A DNA stretch of 64,000 bases, from contig BCIH01000001.1 in assembly GCA_002897115.2 (NCBI GenBank), positions 60,551-124,550 on the forward strand, written 5' to 3'. Numbering within the stretch: the stretch's first letter is position 1; each line of letters begins with the position of its first letter. Of this stretch, positions 1-10,975 are shown one piece after another. The notes below the pieces were generated by a model that was not told the DNA's origin, searched no databases, and saw only the letters and a program-made list of their open reading frames with translations. The position numbers were made by a program, and so were the translations under genes. The DNA comes from Prototheca cutis (lineage: Eukaryota; Chlorophyta; Trebouxiophyceae; Chlorellales; Chlorellaceae).

Positions 1-34
1 CCCCCCCCCCCCCACACACACCAAAAAAAAGCAG

Positions 35-126
35 ATGTGGTGCACTTTGCAGAGGCGGTGGCATCAGGGGACAGCATTGGTGAGGGCTACAAGCTGCTGA
101 TCGAAGGCCTTGCGGGGATCTCATGA
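35..126 (+). CDS. C-terminal exon of an unidentified gene (partial)
   Basis: The window opens with a C-tract, a short CA run and an A-tract followed by cag at 32-34. This looks like the 3' end of an intron. Reading in phase from 35 (two bases completing a codon) gives a coherent tail VVHFAEAVASGDSIGEGYKL and about ten more residues, ending at TGA 124-126. No upstream sequence is available, so I cannot name the family. It ends about 220 bp before the 3' end of the convergent PACRG gene. The call rests on a plausible splice acceptor and protein-like composition only. Confidence 0.5.
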
Positions 127-346
127 TGCTGGGGCACTGTGTGTAACCCTGGAGGACGATTCGGATGTCAATACACGGAGTTGTTGGGCACAGAGCAGTG
201 GGAGCAAGCAGTGAGGGTTTGCTTGCTCGACTTCCCTCGCTGGCTGGGGAAGGAAAGCAGGCAAGCGAGTCTGCCTGGGCATTGGGCCCGGCAGTCCTTG
301 TCATAGCCCAGGGCGACAGCAAGCTTGCTTGCTTGCGGGTATGCAA

Positions 347-1388
347 TCAGATTCGGTGGAAGGAGGGGATGTAGTGGCGCAGGGCCCCGAGGGCTTCGGG
401 CCCACCGTTCCGCCGGAGGGCCTCCAGCGTTGACATCACGGCATCGTGCAGCACTTCGCCTTGCTCTGAGGCGTGTGAGGCCCGTGCCATGCCACACAGT
501 GGAGACAGCCGTGCGTACCTGTGTTGTTGTCATTGGTCATGGTGGCGGTAGAGAGGTGTGATCGCGGTGTCTGCGCGCCCGGCAAGGCTAACAAGGCATG
601 CTTGCTTCCTCAATCCACGTGCAGCAGCAGCAGCACTTTTGTGCATGCCACATCGCATCGTCATCCCTGTGAATTCACACTGCACCCACGTGCCTGTCCA
701 GTGGGGGCAGCAGGTGTCGGTAGTAGCCCACCAGGCAGTGCCCCGCGGCCGGCGAGCTGGATGCCAGTGCTCGAAGCACGGTCAACGCCCGGAGGATGGC
801 CGTTGACCGGCCCGTGCCCAGCGCGGTCTTGAGGGGCACGATGAGGTGGGGGATGATGGCAGGCAGCTGGGGGCCTGCCAGTTCCACCAGGGTGCTGGTC
901 CCCGACACTGCAAGCATGCGATACGGCTCCTGCGGCAGCAACCAAGGTGCATTTGGGCCAGGTAGAATGTTGCTTGGAAAAAGTGGGCCACAGGGCACCA
1001 AGTCCTTACCCTGCCACATCTCCAATCACAAGCACACTCCCAATGGCAGACATCTTCCCATTTCCAGGTACGGAGAAACTGAATGTTTGCCCAGGCCGTG
1101 GCACCCGCACCAACCCACCCCACCCATCATCCTTTCCCTCACCCGCTCCTCAGTGAGGCCCTCAGCAAAGACAGGCAGCAGGCCGGCCGCATCCAGACTC
1201 TGGAGGGGCATCGTCCAGCGAAGCCCCACCCGCCCGGGCCTGTCCGATTCCACGGCAATGGGCAAATCCGCCCGCTGGTACAGCCTCCGAAAGTGGCTCG
1301 CCTTGGGACGGCTGGGCCGCCGGGTGCTGAGGCGGGGTGGCGTTCCTGGACAGCTCGTCTCGCTCTCCTCAGTCTTCCGGGTCGCCAT
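347..1388 (-). CDS. PACRG: PACRG-like protein (parkin co-regulated gene product)
   Basis: Four exons join in phase: 1388-1143, 929-690, 570-519 and 465-347, giving 218 residues and ending at TGA. Recognisable PACRG blocks are FRRLYQRADLPIAVE, then WTMPLQSLDAAGLLPVFAEGL, then LIVPLKTALGTG, then LVGYYRHLLPPLDRH, and the C-terminal block STLEALRRNGGPEAL..YIPSFHRI. PACRG is an alpha-helical-repeat protein of the inner junction between A and B tubules of ciliary doublets, so the organism probably makes motile cilia. Length is close to the usual 220-260. The start at 1388 (MATRKTEES) is preferred over a Met 28 codons upstream because conservation begins about 30 residues later. It is transcribed away from the NEK-like kinase, with about 1.1 kb between the two starts. 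Confidence 0.88.
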
Positions 1389-2483
1389 AGCTCGCAACCC
1401 CCCCTTCAACAGGAAGCATCGCGAGTCTGGCTTCTCTACTTTGGGATGATTAAATGCTAGCAACGCCGACATGTCAGAGAGTTCAGTTCATGCCCGCAAA
1501 CCATGGGACATGCCCCACATGTCGGGTACGCTCAAGGTCCAGGGCAGTCCTCGCGCTGTCGCCGAAGCATCACTGATTTACATTATAATGTGCATAAAGG
1601 TTGTGGGAACGTGATGTGGGTCCATCCAGCTGCCCTGCTGCTCAGCCGGGGGTGCGTGGCTGAGCCCTCGGGCTTGTACTGACGCCTCCGGCCGACCGGA
1701 GGTCAAGGAATCCAGGCCCCACGCTTTCATCTCAAGCAAACAGCGTCCCCCAGGCAGCGGCACAACGTCATGTTGTTTCATGGGGACCAGGAAGCTGTTT
1801 TGCATATCCCAAGGACCCGTACGGAAGCTGCCGTTTGCAACGGTCGCAGCATCCCGCGCAAACGCCGATGGGCAAGCCCCAGTCGCCTTGCACGACAACA
1901 AACACCATTGCTTGTTCGTCAAAGCAGCGTCTGAACGATCATGACAGGACGGACGCGTCGTGCCATGAGCAGGAGTATGATGCCGCGAACTTGTACGATG
2001 CGGCGAAGGTCCGCACTTGCTTTCTCGCGCAGTGGCGCTCGTTCGTCTGCAAGGCTTGCGGCCAGGCGCACAGCTCTGGCCGGTCTACGCACAAATCCAT
2101 CTGATCTGACAGACCGCAGCCCAAAAACGCGTTGCATGCCGTCTGACGCGGTAACGGTCGATCTGAGCCGTACCGGCCTGCCCAGATCGGTCAGCCCGGG
2201 AACCGGGGTTGGGGCTGATGGCGCAGGCTCTGACCCCCGTGGGGTCCACCTGGGGTTTTCGTGGCATGCTCACATCCCGCTTCCCTTGCCAAGTCAAAAC
2301 AGTCTCCGAAAGCTTTCACATATGTTTCATGTCCATTTACATTCCATTGCGCATTGCTCAGCCACCTCTGTGCAGTAGTTTTATGTGTTAGGCGGCGTCT
2401 CCCGGGGACCCACCCTCACCCTTGTTCTATTCAGCCTTTGTGGCTCAGGGGCCAGGGCTGCCACGCAGCGCCAGTCTTCCACC
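1389..2483. other. Intergenic region between divergent PACRG and NEK-like genes
   Basis: This 1.1 kb stretch separates two divergently transcribed genes and presumably holds both promoters and 5' UTRs. I see short open frames on both strands (for example 1578-1922 on minus) but none resembles a known protein or has convincing splice structure. No tRNA or repeat was recognised. Confidence 0.4.
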
Positions 2484-5239
2484 ATGCCGGGCGCTGGGTT
2501 GTTCAAGAAGATGCTGGCCAAGTCGTCGGCCGGCAGCCTGCTGGGCTCAAAGGACTTGGAGCTCGCCAAATACTTTCGAGTCGTCAAGAAGCTGGGCCAG
2601 GGCGGCTACTCCAGCGTGTGAGTGTGGGAGCGTGCTGTCTGGGATTTATTCCATGGCTCGGGCGGCATACGCGTGCGAGTGTCTATGCGCGAGCGCGGCT
2701 GAGAACCAACACGTCCCTCGTGCCATCTCCCACTCCTTCCCCTTCGCCCGCCCGCGCAGGTACGAGGTGCAGCGCCTGTCCGACAAGAGGCACTACGCCC
2801 TCAAGGTGACCAGTGTCCAGGAGCTGAGCGACGCCGTTGCGCAGGAGGTCGTGCAGGAGATCAGGTGGGCAGATTGCTGTGTGCATGTGGCCGTACCGGG
2901 AGCGAGACGATTCTTCTTGGGGATGGTGCTTTCCAATGCCCGCCAAAGGCCATGCGTTATTTCCGGCTTTATGCCAGTAACGTTGCAGCATTGTTCACTT
3001 TGCTTTAAAATCTGGCAAACTCCTGAACGCCGGCACCCGCACGCCCGCACACATTTGCCAGGCTGCTGGCCTCGCTCCAGAACCCGTACCTGGTGCAGTA
3101 CCACGAGGCATTTGTGGATCATGATCGACTGTGCATCGTCACCGAACTCATGCCAGGTGGCGACCTCTCCACCGCACTGTGCGTCTTGCTGTTGGTGGAG
3201 TTGTTGGGGGAGCGGGTGCATTGGTAGACGGGCGGGTGGGACGAGGCTGGCTTTGCAGAGACACACATGCCCGGCCCCTCATCTCCTCTTCCCTTTCCCA
3301 CATACATACAATGAACCAACAAACCATCTATGCATGGCTTCTCCACAGGATGATACGATACGACAGGATGCAGCGCTTTGCCGAACCAATGATCTGGCAG
3401 ATGTTCCTGCAGATTGCCGTTGCGGTGCAGTACCTGCACCACAACCACATTGTGCACCGCGACCTCAAGCCCCAAAATGTGTTGGTGGGCGCGGACGGGA
3501 CGCTGAAGCTCGCGGACTTGGGCATCGCGGAGATCTTGGACCGGGTGTTTACTCGCACAGCATCGGGCACCCCGCACTACATGGCCCCCGAATTCTGGCG
3601 TGGCGCGCCTTGTTCGTACTCGGCCGACGTCTGGGCGCTGGGCTGCGTGCTTCACGAGCTGTGCGCGCTGCGGCCGCTGTTCCTTTGCAGGAAGCAGTGC
3701 GATATGGAGGACAAGATGCTGGGCGGCGTGTGGGAGCGCATTCCCAAGCGGTACTCGGCCGAGCTCCAGAACCTCGTGGATACGCTGCTCACCGTCGACC
3801 CCGCGGCGAGACCTACGATGGACGAGGTGATGGAGCTGCCTGCCGTTCGTGCGGCAGCGGCGCAAGCCCCCGAACCGCTGCGCTCACGCTGTGCCTCCTC
3901 GGGGTCCACGGCCGACGACGTCGTGCCGAGGCTCCTGGACGCTATTCGGCCGCCGGAGCGTGCGGCAGCAGCCGACGCCTGGGACGGGCTTAACGATGTG
4001 TTGCCGCCCGCTCGGTACGCTTCCGGTGGTTCAGGCGTGGGCGACTCGCTTCGCGCCGCCCGGCGCCGCCGGGCCATGAGCACGGGCGACTTGAGGGCGC
4101 TCGGCGCCGCCGCTGCAAGGCAGGGCGGGAACGGCAGGCAGTCTGGCGGCGCCGCCAGCGTTGCGGGCGGGTACTCGCCAGGTTACGGCGGCGGGTCGTC
4201 GCCGCGCAGCGCCAGCAATGGCTATGGCCCCCCGCCGGCCTCGCTGTCTTGCCGACCGGCGGTGTACTCTGTGCTGGGCATGGCGCGCAGCTCGCCACAC
4301 TGGCTGCGGCGGCACAGCACCGAGAGCATCCCACGCAATGGGTCCATGGGCCGGGTTGGGAGTTCACAGTCCCTGGCCAGCACCGCCGGTGGCCAAGGTG
4401 TTGATGGCGGCGTTGCGGGCGGGTCGGCCACCGACCTTAGCTCGTTGATGCGGCCTCTGTCCAGGGCGCACTCAGCCAGCGAACTGGACCTGCGACGGGC
4501 CCTTGCCGAGGCCGGGATGACGGGGCACCACATCCACAACGGCAGCGCCGGCTCGCTGAGCTCCTCGCACTCGGGTCCCCGCGGCAGCGCAGGCTCTCTC
4601 GGTGGCCTCGTCGCCGGGTCAGCGGGTGGTGGCGGGGGTTTTCTCTCGCTGGGCACCACCGCCAGCGGCGGACACATGCCGACAGCGACGACTGCGGTGG
4701 CGTTTGCATCACCGGGGGCGAGCCCAGCAGGGTCGACGCACGGCAGCGGGCATTATGCCGCGTATGCCGGCCTTCAAGCTGGTGGAGGCAGTAGTAGTGG
4801 AATGCCCTGGAACTCGTCGAGTTGTAGCCTGGCTGACAGCGCGCATGGCGGCGTTCCCCTGCCCTCGGGGTCGCGCCCGGCCTCGGCCGCCGCGGGGAGC
4901 TATGGTGGAGGGCACTTGGGCGCGCCGGCGCTGGGTGCCCTGCACACCGTCAACCACTACCACGCGGGGCACTCTGGGAGTGGGTACGCGGGGGGTGCTC
5001 ATGGGGCAGTGCACAACCCAGCCGGCGGCCAGGTGCGGCGGGGAACGCCGGTTCAGCAGCCTGCGGGACTTGTGGCCTCCCAGCAGCATGCCATGCCGGA
5101 CCTGGGGCAGTTGCTGGGGCCCGCGGCGCAGCTGGGAGGCATGATGGCGCCGCAGGCCGGCACACGGCCGCTGTCCCAGGTCCTTCACAGCCGCGAGGGC
5201 ATGCCCGCCGCAGCCCGCCCCACGGCGCAGCACTCCTGA
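2484..5239 (+). CDS. NEK/NIMA-like Ser/Thr protein kinase with long Gly/Ser/Ala-rich tail
   Basis: Five exons join in phase: 2484-2617, 2760-2864, 3062-3178 and 3349-5239 are certain as coding, with standard gtgagt/gtgggc donors and cag acceptors (four coding exons in all). The kinase domain fills roughly the first 290 residues: glycine loop LGQGGYSSV, VAIK-type Lys in YALKVTS, catalytic loop HRDLKPQNVLV, DLG in place of DFG (LADLGIAE), activation-segment end GTPHYMAPE and the DVWALGCVLHEL helix. The overall pattern is closest to NIMA-related kinases, which in algae often act at cilia and centrosomes. That fits the PACRG neighbour but is inference. The remaining ~400 residues are Gly/Ser/Ala/His-rich and probably disordered. 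DLG occurs in many active NEK-type kinases, so activity is expected. Confidence 0.85.
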
Positions 5240-6680
5240 AGCTTTTGCACCTGGGAGAGTATGGATCCACGCATGTACATGCGTGGATCTGTGGACGTCA
5301 TCCTGCCCCCATCCCATCCCTCCCTCCCGCTGATTGGGTCGTCATCGTCATAGCGGAATTCATTCTTTCTTCCTCAAAACTCCAGCATCATCATCCCTTT
5401 TGTGCGCCTGGCCTGGGGGCATGACAACCCCACAGCTCGCCGCATCACAACCTTTCTTGCTTTTTAAGAGCTCATGGGACTGAGCATCGTGTCTTGATTC
5501 ATGCCATTGGCCGAGTGTATTTAGCGCGCGCGTGCGCATGGTGCTCAGGGGCCGGGGTCTGTCAAGCGCCTCCCTCCCTCCCCACGAAACGAGCCCTGTG
5601 TCTCTCCCCAAGAACACCTGCACCCCATTAATACTCTCTTTTGCTTCCCTGTCCAGGAAGGCCACCCAACTCATTTGCCGCTTGCACTTGTTCCCCAACA
5701 AGGAAACGTATCAGCAAGGCCGCGAAGCCATCCGGCCACACCCCTCGTCATCATAGGAAGTCCCGCTTGTCCCCTGTTTCATTTCGTGCATATGCTACCG
5801 AGCCCTTGATGTGCCGCATCAACCTTCGCGCCTAAAGCCTTGGGGCTCTGGTCGGGGGCTGTGGAGGCATTGCCACGCCCCCCCGTCATTACTTATCATT
5901 CTTTTGTCTCGCAGACTCGGCGGCTCCAGTGTGCTCTAATGACATCCCCCTGTCCTTTCCTTCTCCTGCTTGATTATGGTCCTCTGGCCCGATTCATCTG
6001 CGGTCTGTCGGTCTTGTAGTGATAAGAATTCTGCTGCCCCGGGGGGGGGGGGGGGATAACAACTACCGGNGGCAGGCAAGCAAGCGTCAGCAGAAGCTCG
6101 GCTACTCGCGGGGCATCGCTCAACCCCAGGAGCAAGCGCCCCGCCATACTGAAGAAGACAAGGGAACACGGCAGGAAAGTGCCATGCACATGAAGGATCG
6201 CCAACGCGCAGGAGGGATATAAACAATCAATCAATCAAAGCAGTGAGATCGATACATTAAATGATGCCCGGGCGCCACTCGGGGCCCAAACGCCTCGGGC
6301 ACGGCCTCAAAGCCGCCGCAGCCTGGGCGTGTCATATGCAGCATCCGGCATGCAGATACTTCTCACAGTCTCCTGAGCAACGACAGTTCACACAGAATGA
6401 AAAGAGGGATCTCTGGGGTTGGGGCAGGCCGCCACTCAGAAGCCGGCCCCTCGTGGTGATGCCCGACAACGTCGCTGCGAGCGCCACCCAGGAACGCTCC
6501 AAAATGAAAAAAAAAGTCGGCAGGTGCCTGCTGAAAACGTAGTCAATGGTACATGTATCTATCCAGCAAGGTGATGGCAGTTTGTGGTTGTAGACACAAC
6601 CCTGTCGAGTGCAGCATTGTGCCAGAGCCGTCGCCACAGTGCAGACAGCCAATCAGTCGTCCCATTGACCACCCTCCACA
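5240..6680. other. Intergenic region between convergent kinase genes
   Basis: This region holds the 3' UTRs of the NEK-like kinase (+) and the CDPK (-). A short perfect palindrome-like repeat (cgcatgtacatgcg) sits at about 5270-5286, just after the NEK stop codon. A G-tract (about 6041-6054) is followed by an ambiguous base at 6070. No protein-coding gene was recognised. Confidence 0.4.
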
Positions 6681-9369
6681 TCACATCGAGTCATGGCTGT
6701 CGACGCTGCGGCCAGAGGAGGTGCTGAGCTCCTCATCCATGGCGGACATGGACGGCCGGCGTAGGCGTGCGTCGTACTGCTCCAGTGCATCTTCGCCCAC
6801 TTCCATCAGCTCCAGAAACTCGGGCCAGGACACCTGTCCATCGCCGTTGGCATCCGCCTCGCGCAGCATGCGCTGCGCCGTAACCAGCGGGTCTGTTGGG
6901 TGGAGGGGTGACGAGTTGGGGGAGTTGAGGGGCCCAAACAACAATCGCAACAACGGATCACACACAAACAGTTCAAAAAAGGGAATTAACGCAAGCGGAA
7001 CAAGAAACGCGCATCCCTACGCATTTCAGACGAGCGCACCTTCGCCGCTGGCATCCTCCCCCCGGCGATGGCGCAGTTCTGTTGCGAGCTCCTCGAGATC
7101 GATGTAGCCGTTGCCGTCCTTGTCGAGGCGGTCAAACACGGCGCGGACCCAGGTGCGCCACTGCGAGCTGCGCTGCAGCATGCCCCAGTCCACCAGGCAC
7201 GCCAGAAACTCGTTCATCTGCAGTGCGCCCGCGAGGTTGACGTCCAGCCGCGACAGCAGCGTCTCCACTTCTCCTGCAGAAAGGTCAAACCCTAGCCGTG
7301 CCAGACCGTCACTCAACTCGTCCATAGAGACGCTGCCCGAAGCGTCGGCGTCAAATTCTTCAAACAGGGCCCGGGCATGCCGCAGCCATTCCCGTGCCCC
7401 GGGGTGCACCTCCACCGCGTCCTCGGGGACCACCGAATTGGCGATGGCCCGGAACACAACCTGGCGCAGCTGACCATGCGTCGCAAAGCGCTGCAACCGC
7501 TGCACGACCTGGGCCCGCAGGGGTGGCAAGTTGTGTGGCAACTCCTCCTGTTGCAAGGCGGTGGCGGGGGGGGGTTTAATACGTGGGCGGAGGGAGGAAA
7601 GGAGTGGGGGTTTGCATGGGTGTGGACATGAGGGGATCTGGACCACCCGTCTGGCCGCAAACGCTGACCCCTACATTCCCAAGACCGACCTGAGTCGTCA
7701 TCAAACACGCTCCCCAGACACCACCACCAAAAAACCCACGAAAACAAACCTTTAGCCAGGGGTGGTGGAGAGCCTCGGTTGCGGTGATGCGGTGCCGGGG
7801 GTCACGCTCGAGCATGGCCATGAGCAGCGACCGCGCCGAAGTCGAGACTTGCTGGAGCTCGGGGCGTTGAAAGTTGACCTTTTCCGTCAGAATGGCACGC
7901 CACACATCCTGCAGGCTACAGTCCTTGACCGTGTCCCAAAAGGGAAACTTCCCTGGATGTGTGTGGTTTTGGGGGGAGAGGGGGTTGTAAAGCATGGTCA
8001 TTTTGCACGCAGAATCCAGCAAAGACCGACAAGTCCCCCCCCCCCCCTGCAGTGCCCCCCGGCGCTTCTCCCCTCACGAGTCCTCAAGCTTCGCTATTCC
8101 CTCCTTTTCCCACCAACCTACGTAAAGAGTTAGATAAACAAAAAAACATGTATAAAAGCCACTCACGCCACCCAAACGCACGACTGACCTGTGAGGAGCT
8201 GATACATCATGGTCCCTGCAGACCAGATGTCTGCCGGGGCAGCGTAGCACTGCTGGACGACTTCGGGCGCCATGTAGGCCGGTGTGCCAGAGCGTGACTT
8301 GAGGGGGGGGTCGTCTGGGCGGTGCCAGATGGCCAGACCGAAATCGGTGGCCTTGATGGGGGAGTCGAGGTGGGGCGCGGCGGCCGCCGCGGCGGCCCCG
8401 CCCTCGGCCAGGCCCCGCATGTGCTGGGCCCAGTCCCGGTGCTTGGCCAGGAAATTGTCGGGCTTGACGTCACGGTAGATGATGCCCTTGGCGTGTGCCT
8501 GGCCCAAGAAGCGCATCACGCTGCGCATGATGTGCTGCACCTGCTTCTCGCAGTACTCGCCCTGACGCAGACCGTCCAGCACAGACCCGCCCTCACACAG
8601 CTCCATCACCAAATGGATGCTCGCGTCATCCTCAAACACATCCTGTGGATTTCGGGTTTTATTTTGACGGAGAGTATCTTGTTTTAGAAAGAGGGCAGGG
8701 AATGTGTGCTGGCATTGTGGAGGGTGTTTGGTTGTGAATTGCATGCGTGCCTGCCAGTCCTTTCGCAGAGCACACGTAGACCCCCAGGCCCCGAAAATCG
8801 AAAAAATCACCTCGACAACACAAATACCCTGAGGTGGCAGGCGTCGAGGCTGGCGCCCAGCTGGCGCATGGCATCGACTTCGGCTTGCAGCTTCTTGAGG
8901 TAGCGGGGCGTGGACCGGCCAGACTTGGGCACCTTGGAAATGCTCTTCACCGCCCAGCGCCGGCCCGTGGACAGCTCAGTGCCAACCCGCACCACACCAA
9001 ACGCACCCGCACCCAACCACTCGTCCAGCGAATACCTGCTTGGTGTTGGTTGGCGACTGGGGTGCTTGAGCGGTATTGAGGGGGGGTCAGCCGGGGTAGA
9101 AAGGGCAAATCATAGGCCCTGCACTCACTTGGAATGGATGTCACGGTGGTAGCCAAACACATTGACCAGCTCGATGGGGTGGAGCTCCGTCTTGGGTGGC
9201 CTGCTCAGTACCTCGCTCTCCCCGCTGCGACTCACAGAGTTGGACCGGCTGCCGGACGTGCTGCTGCTGCTGGTTGTAGGAGGCGGCACCCCGGGGGTGG
9301 CTGTGCTGGTGGGGGTGGAGCCGGGCGCCTGGGCAGCGAGCCGAATGCCTCGCCGGCCTCGCTGACAGA
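6681..9369 (-). CDS. Calcium-dependent protein kinase (CDPK) with four EF-hands
   Basis: Coding exons that join in phase are: an N-terminal exon ending at the HSK codon near 9129, 9035-8828, 8642-8189, 7952-7750, 7547-7040 and 6892-6681. Order: Ser/Thr-rich N-terminus, glycine loop LGAGAFGVVRVG, AVKSISK, catalytic loop YRDVKPDNFL, DFGLA, GTPAYMAPEV, autoinhibitory junction, then EF-hands. EF loops 1, 3 and 4 are canonical (DADASGSVSMDE, DKDGNGYIDLEE, DANGDGQVSWPE). Loop 2 (DVNLAGALQMNE) lacks good ligands at positions 5 and 7. Calcium binding to the C-terminal lobe should release the kinase. The 5' end is unresolved. An ATG at 9438 reads MGREC, an attractive myristoylation/palmitoylation start for this family, but I could not splice it in phase to the first certain exon. 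Confidence 0.87.
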
Positions 9370-10975
9370 TCTGCGCCAGAGGTAGTACGGTTTACTGTGG
9401 CTGCATCACGCCGTAGTATGTCCGCACTCTCTCCCCATGATTGCAGGGTCACGCGCCGAGCATGAACACGCGGGGTACGGGGCGGCCATGTACCCCTGCC
9501 CTGGGCTCCCATCACCAGACTCCCCAACACCCCCCCCCCATGCTCGGCCACCTCCCCTACCCAACTCACCCCGAGGAATCTCTGGCCGCAAGTAAACCGC
9601 GGGGCAGGAAAAACGCGGACGTTGGGCCGGAAGGCTTGCACCGCAGAGAAGGGTGCGGGCGCGGTCATGCCCGGGTTCCTCATCTTGACCTCGACGGAGC
9701 CCCGTACAAGCGCGGGGTTTCTCCCTCCTAGGTGCCTCGCCACCGAGGACCACGAGCCAAAGTCACAAACCCAGTTCTTTCGATATGTTAGATCAAAGGG
9801 CCAAGCGGAGTATACAGCAGCCGCGTTGCAGCAGAGTTTAGGAGCGAACCCCAAACAGCGGAAGGTCCCCGTGCCGAAACAGGTCGCTCTCGAGCAAGAC
9901 AGCGCTCAGGGTTTTATGCGCACAAGTGCAGAACAGTTTCACAATTCTGGAGGTTGCCACTTTGAAAAGTTCATAAGCGAGAGGTTTCCTTTCAGCTTCG
10001 CACGGCCTTGTAATTCCCCAGGGCCCCCTTCCGCTCGACTTCCGCAACAATCAATTTTGGCGATGTCGCTAGGGAAGCGCTAAGCCGTTGGGAGTGTCCA
10101 GTGTTGGTGGAGAACCCAAGAGCCCTGCATGCCCTTTCCTTGGGGCGTCAGCCATAGCGAATAGGAGCAACTGTACCAGGTTCATACTACATTTTGAAAA
10201 GTGGGTGAGCTGCTGCTAGAGCTGGCTGTGGGCCCGCCCAGGCCGCCGGGCCCTCGGCTGCCAACCTCCATAGGAAAGGACATGGGCAAGGTCGCCATGG
10301 CGGATGATCCTGTCAGATTCCATCTCTCCAAATTTCAGTTGGTATCAGACCATTGACAGCGGTAGCCGCTCTGGGCAGCAACCAACGTCCTGAGTGCACC
10401 AAAGGGTTCAACCGACCATCCAGCTAGCAGAGCCAATGGCTTTGTTGGAGTCCTCTTACTCGTGCGCACTGGCAGAATGTGATGGCATTGTCCCGGGACT
10501 CAAGCTTGACAGTCCCAGGGATCTCAACGGCAATCCAGCGAGGGCACTATTTGTTGCAGTCCATTTACCTATTGTCATTCTTGAGAAGACTCCAGATGCA
10601 AGGGCCAAATACTGCTGTTACGCCAACACAATGGCTTCAATCATACGTGAGGATGAAAGAATATTATCAAGCATAACTGGCTCTGTCACATGCGTCCCTT
10701 CAGTGTGGGTGCTGCCTGGAGGGAGTGGGGAAGGCATGGGGCCCTGGCGGAAACCACCTTTTTGGGGCGCGACTTGCATGCATTGCGGAGCTCCGGCACA
10801 TGAACATCTCGGCAAGCGGGCTTTTCACTGAAACGACATATACCTTGTACCATTTATACTTGTTTGCGCGGTACAGACGAGCCTGTCCGCGCGTGCATTC
10901 CTGCGCTGGGCGAGGCGCTGTGTGGGCGGAGCGCCTGCCTGCCGTGGGCCCGTGTGAGCCGGGAAGGTGCCCAAG
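9370..10975. other. Upstream region between divergent CDPK and NAT10 genes
   Basis: This 1.6 kb stretch lies between two divergently transcribed genes. It probably contains the missing 5' exon(s) of the CDPK (near 9400-9440) and both promoters. Short frames on either strand show no family resemblance. No RNA gene or repeat was recognised. Confidence 0.35.

Noticed and set aside
9406..9440. MGREC start codon as the CDPK N-terminus
   Set aside because: Attractive as an acylation motif, but no splice restores the frame to the first certain exon, so it is not included in the model.
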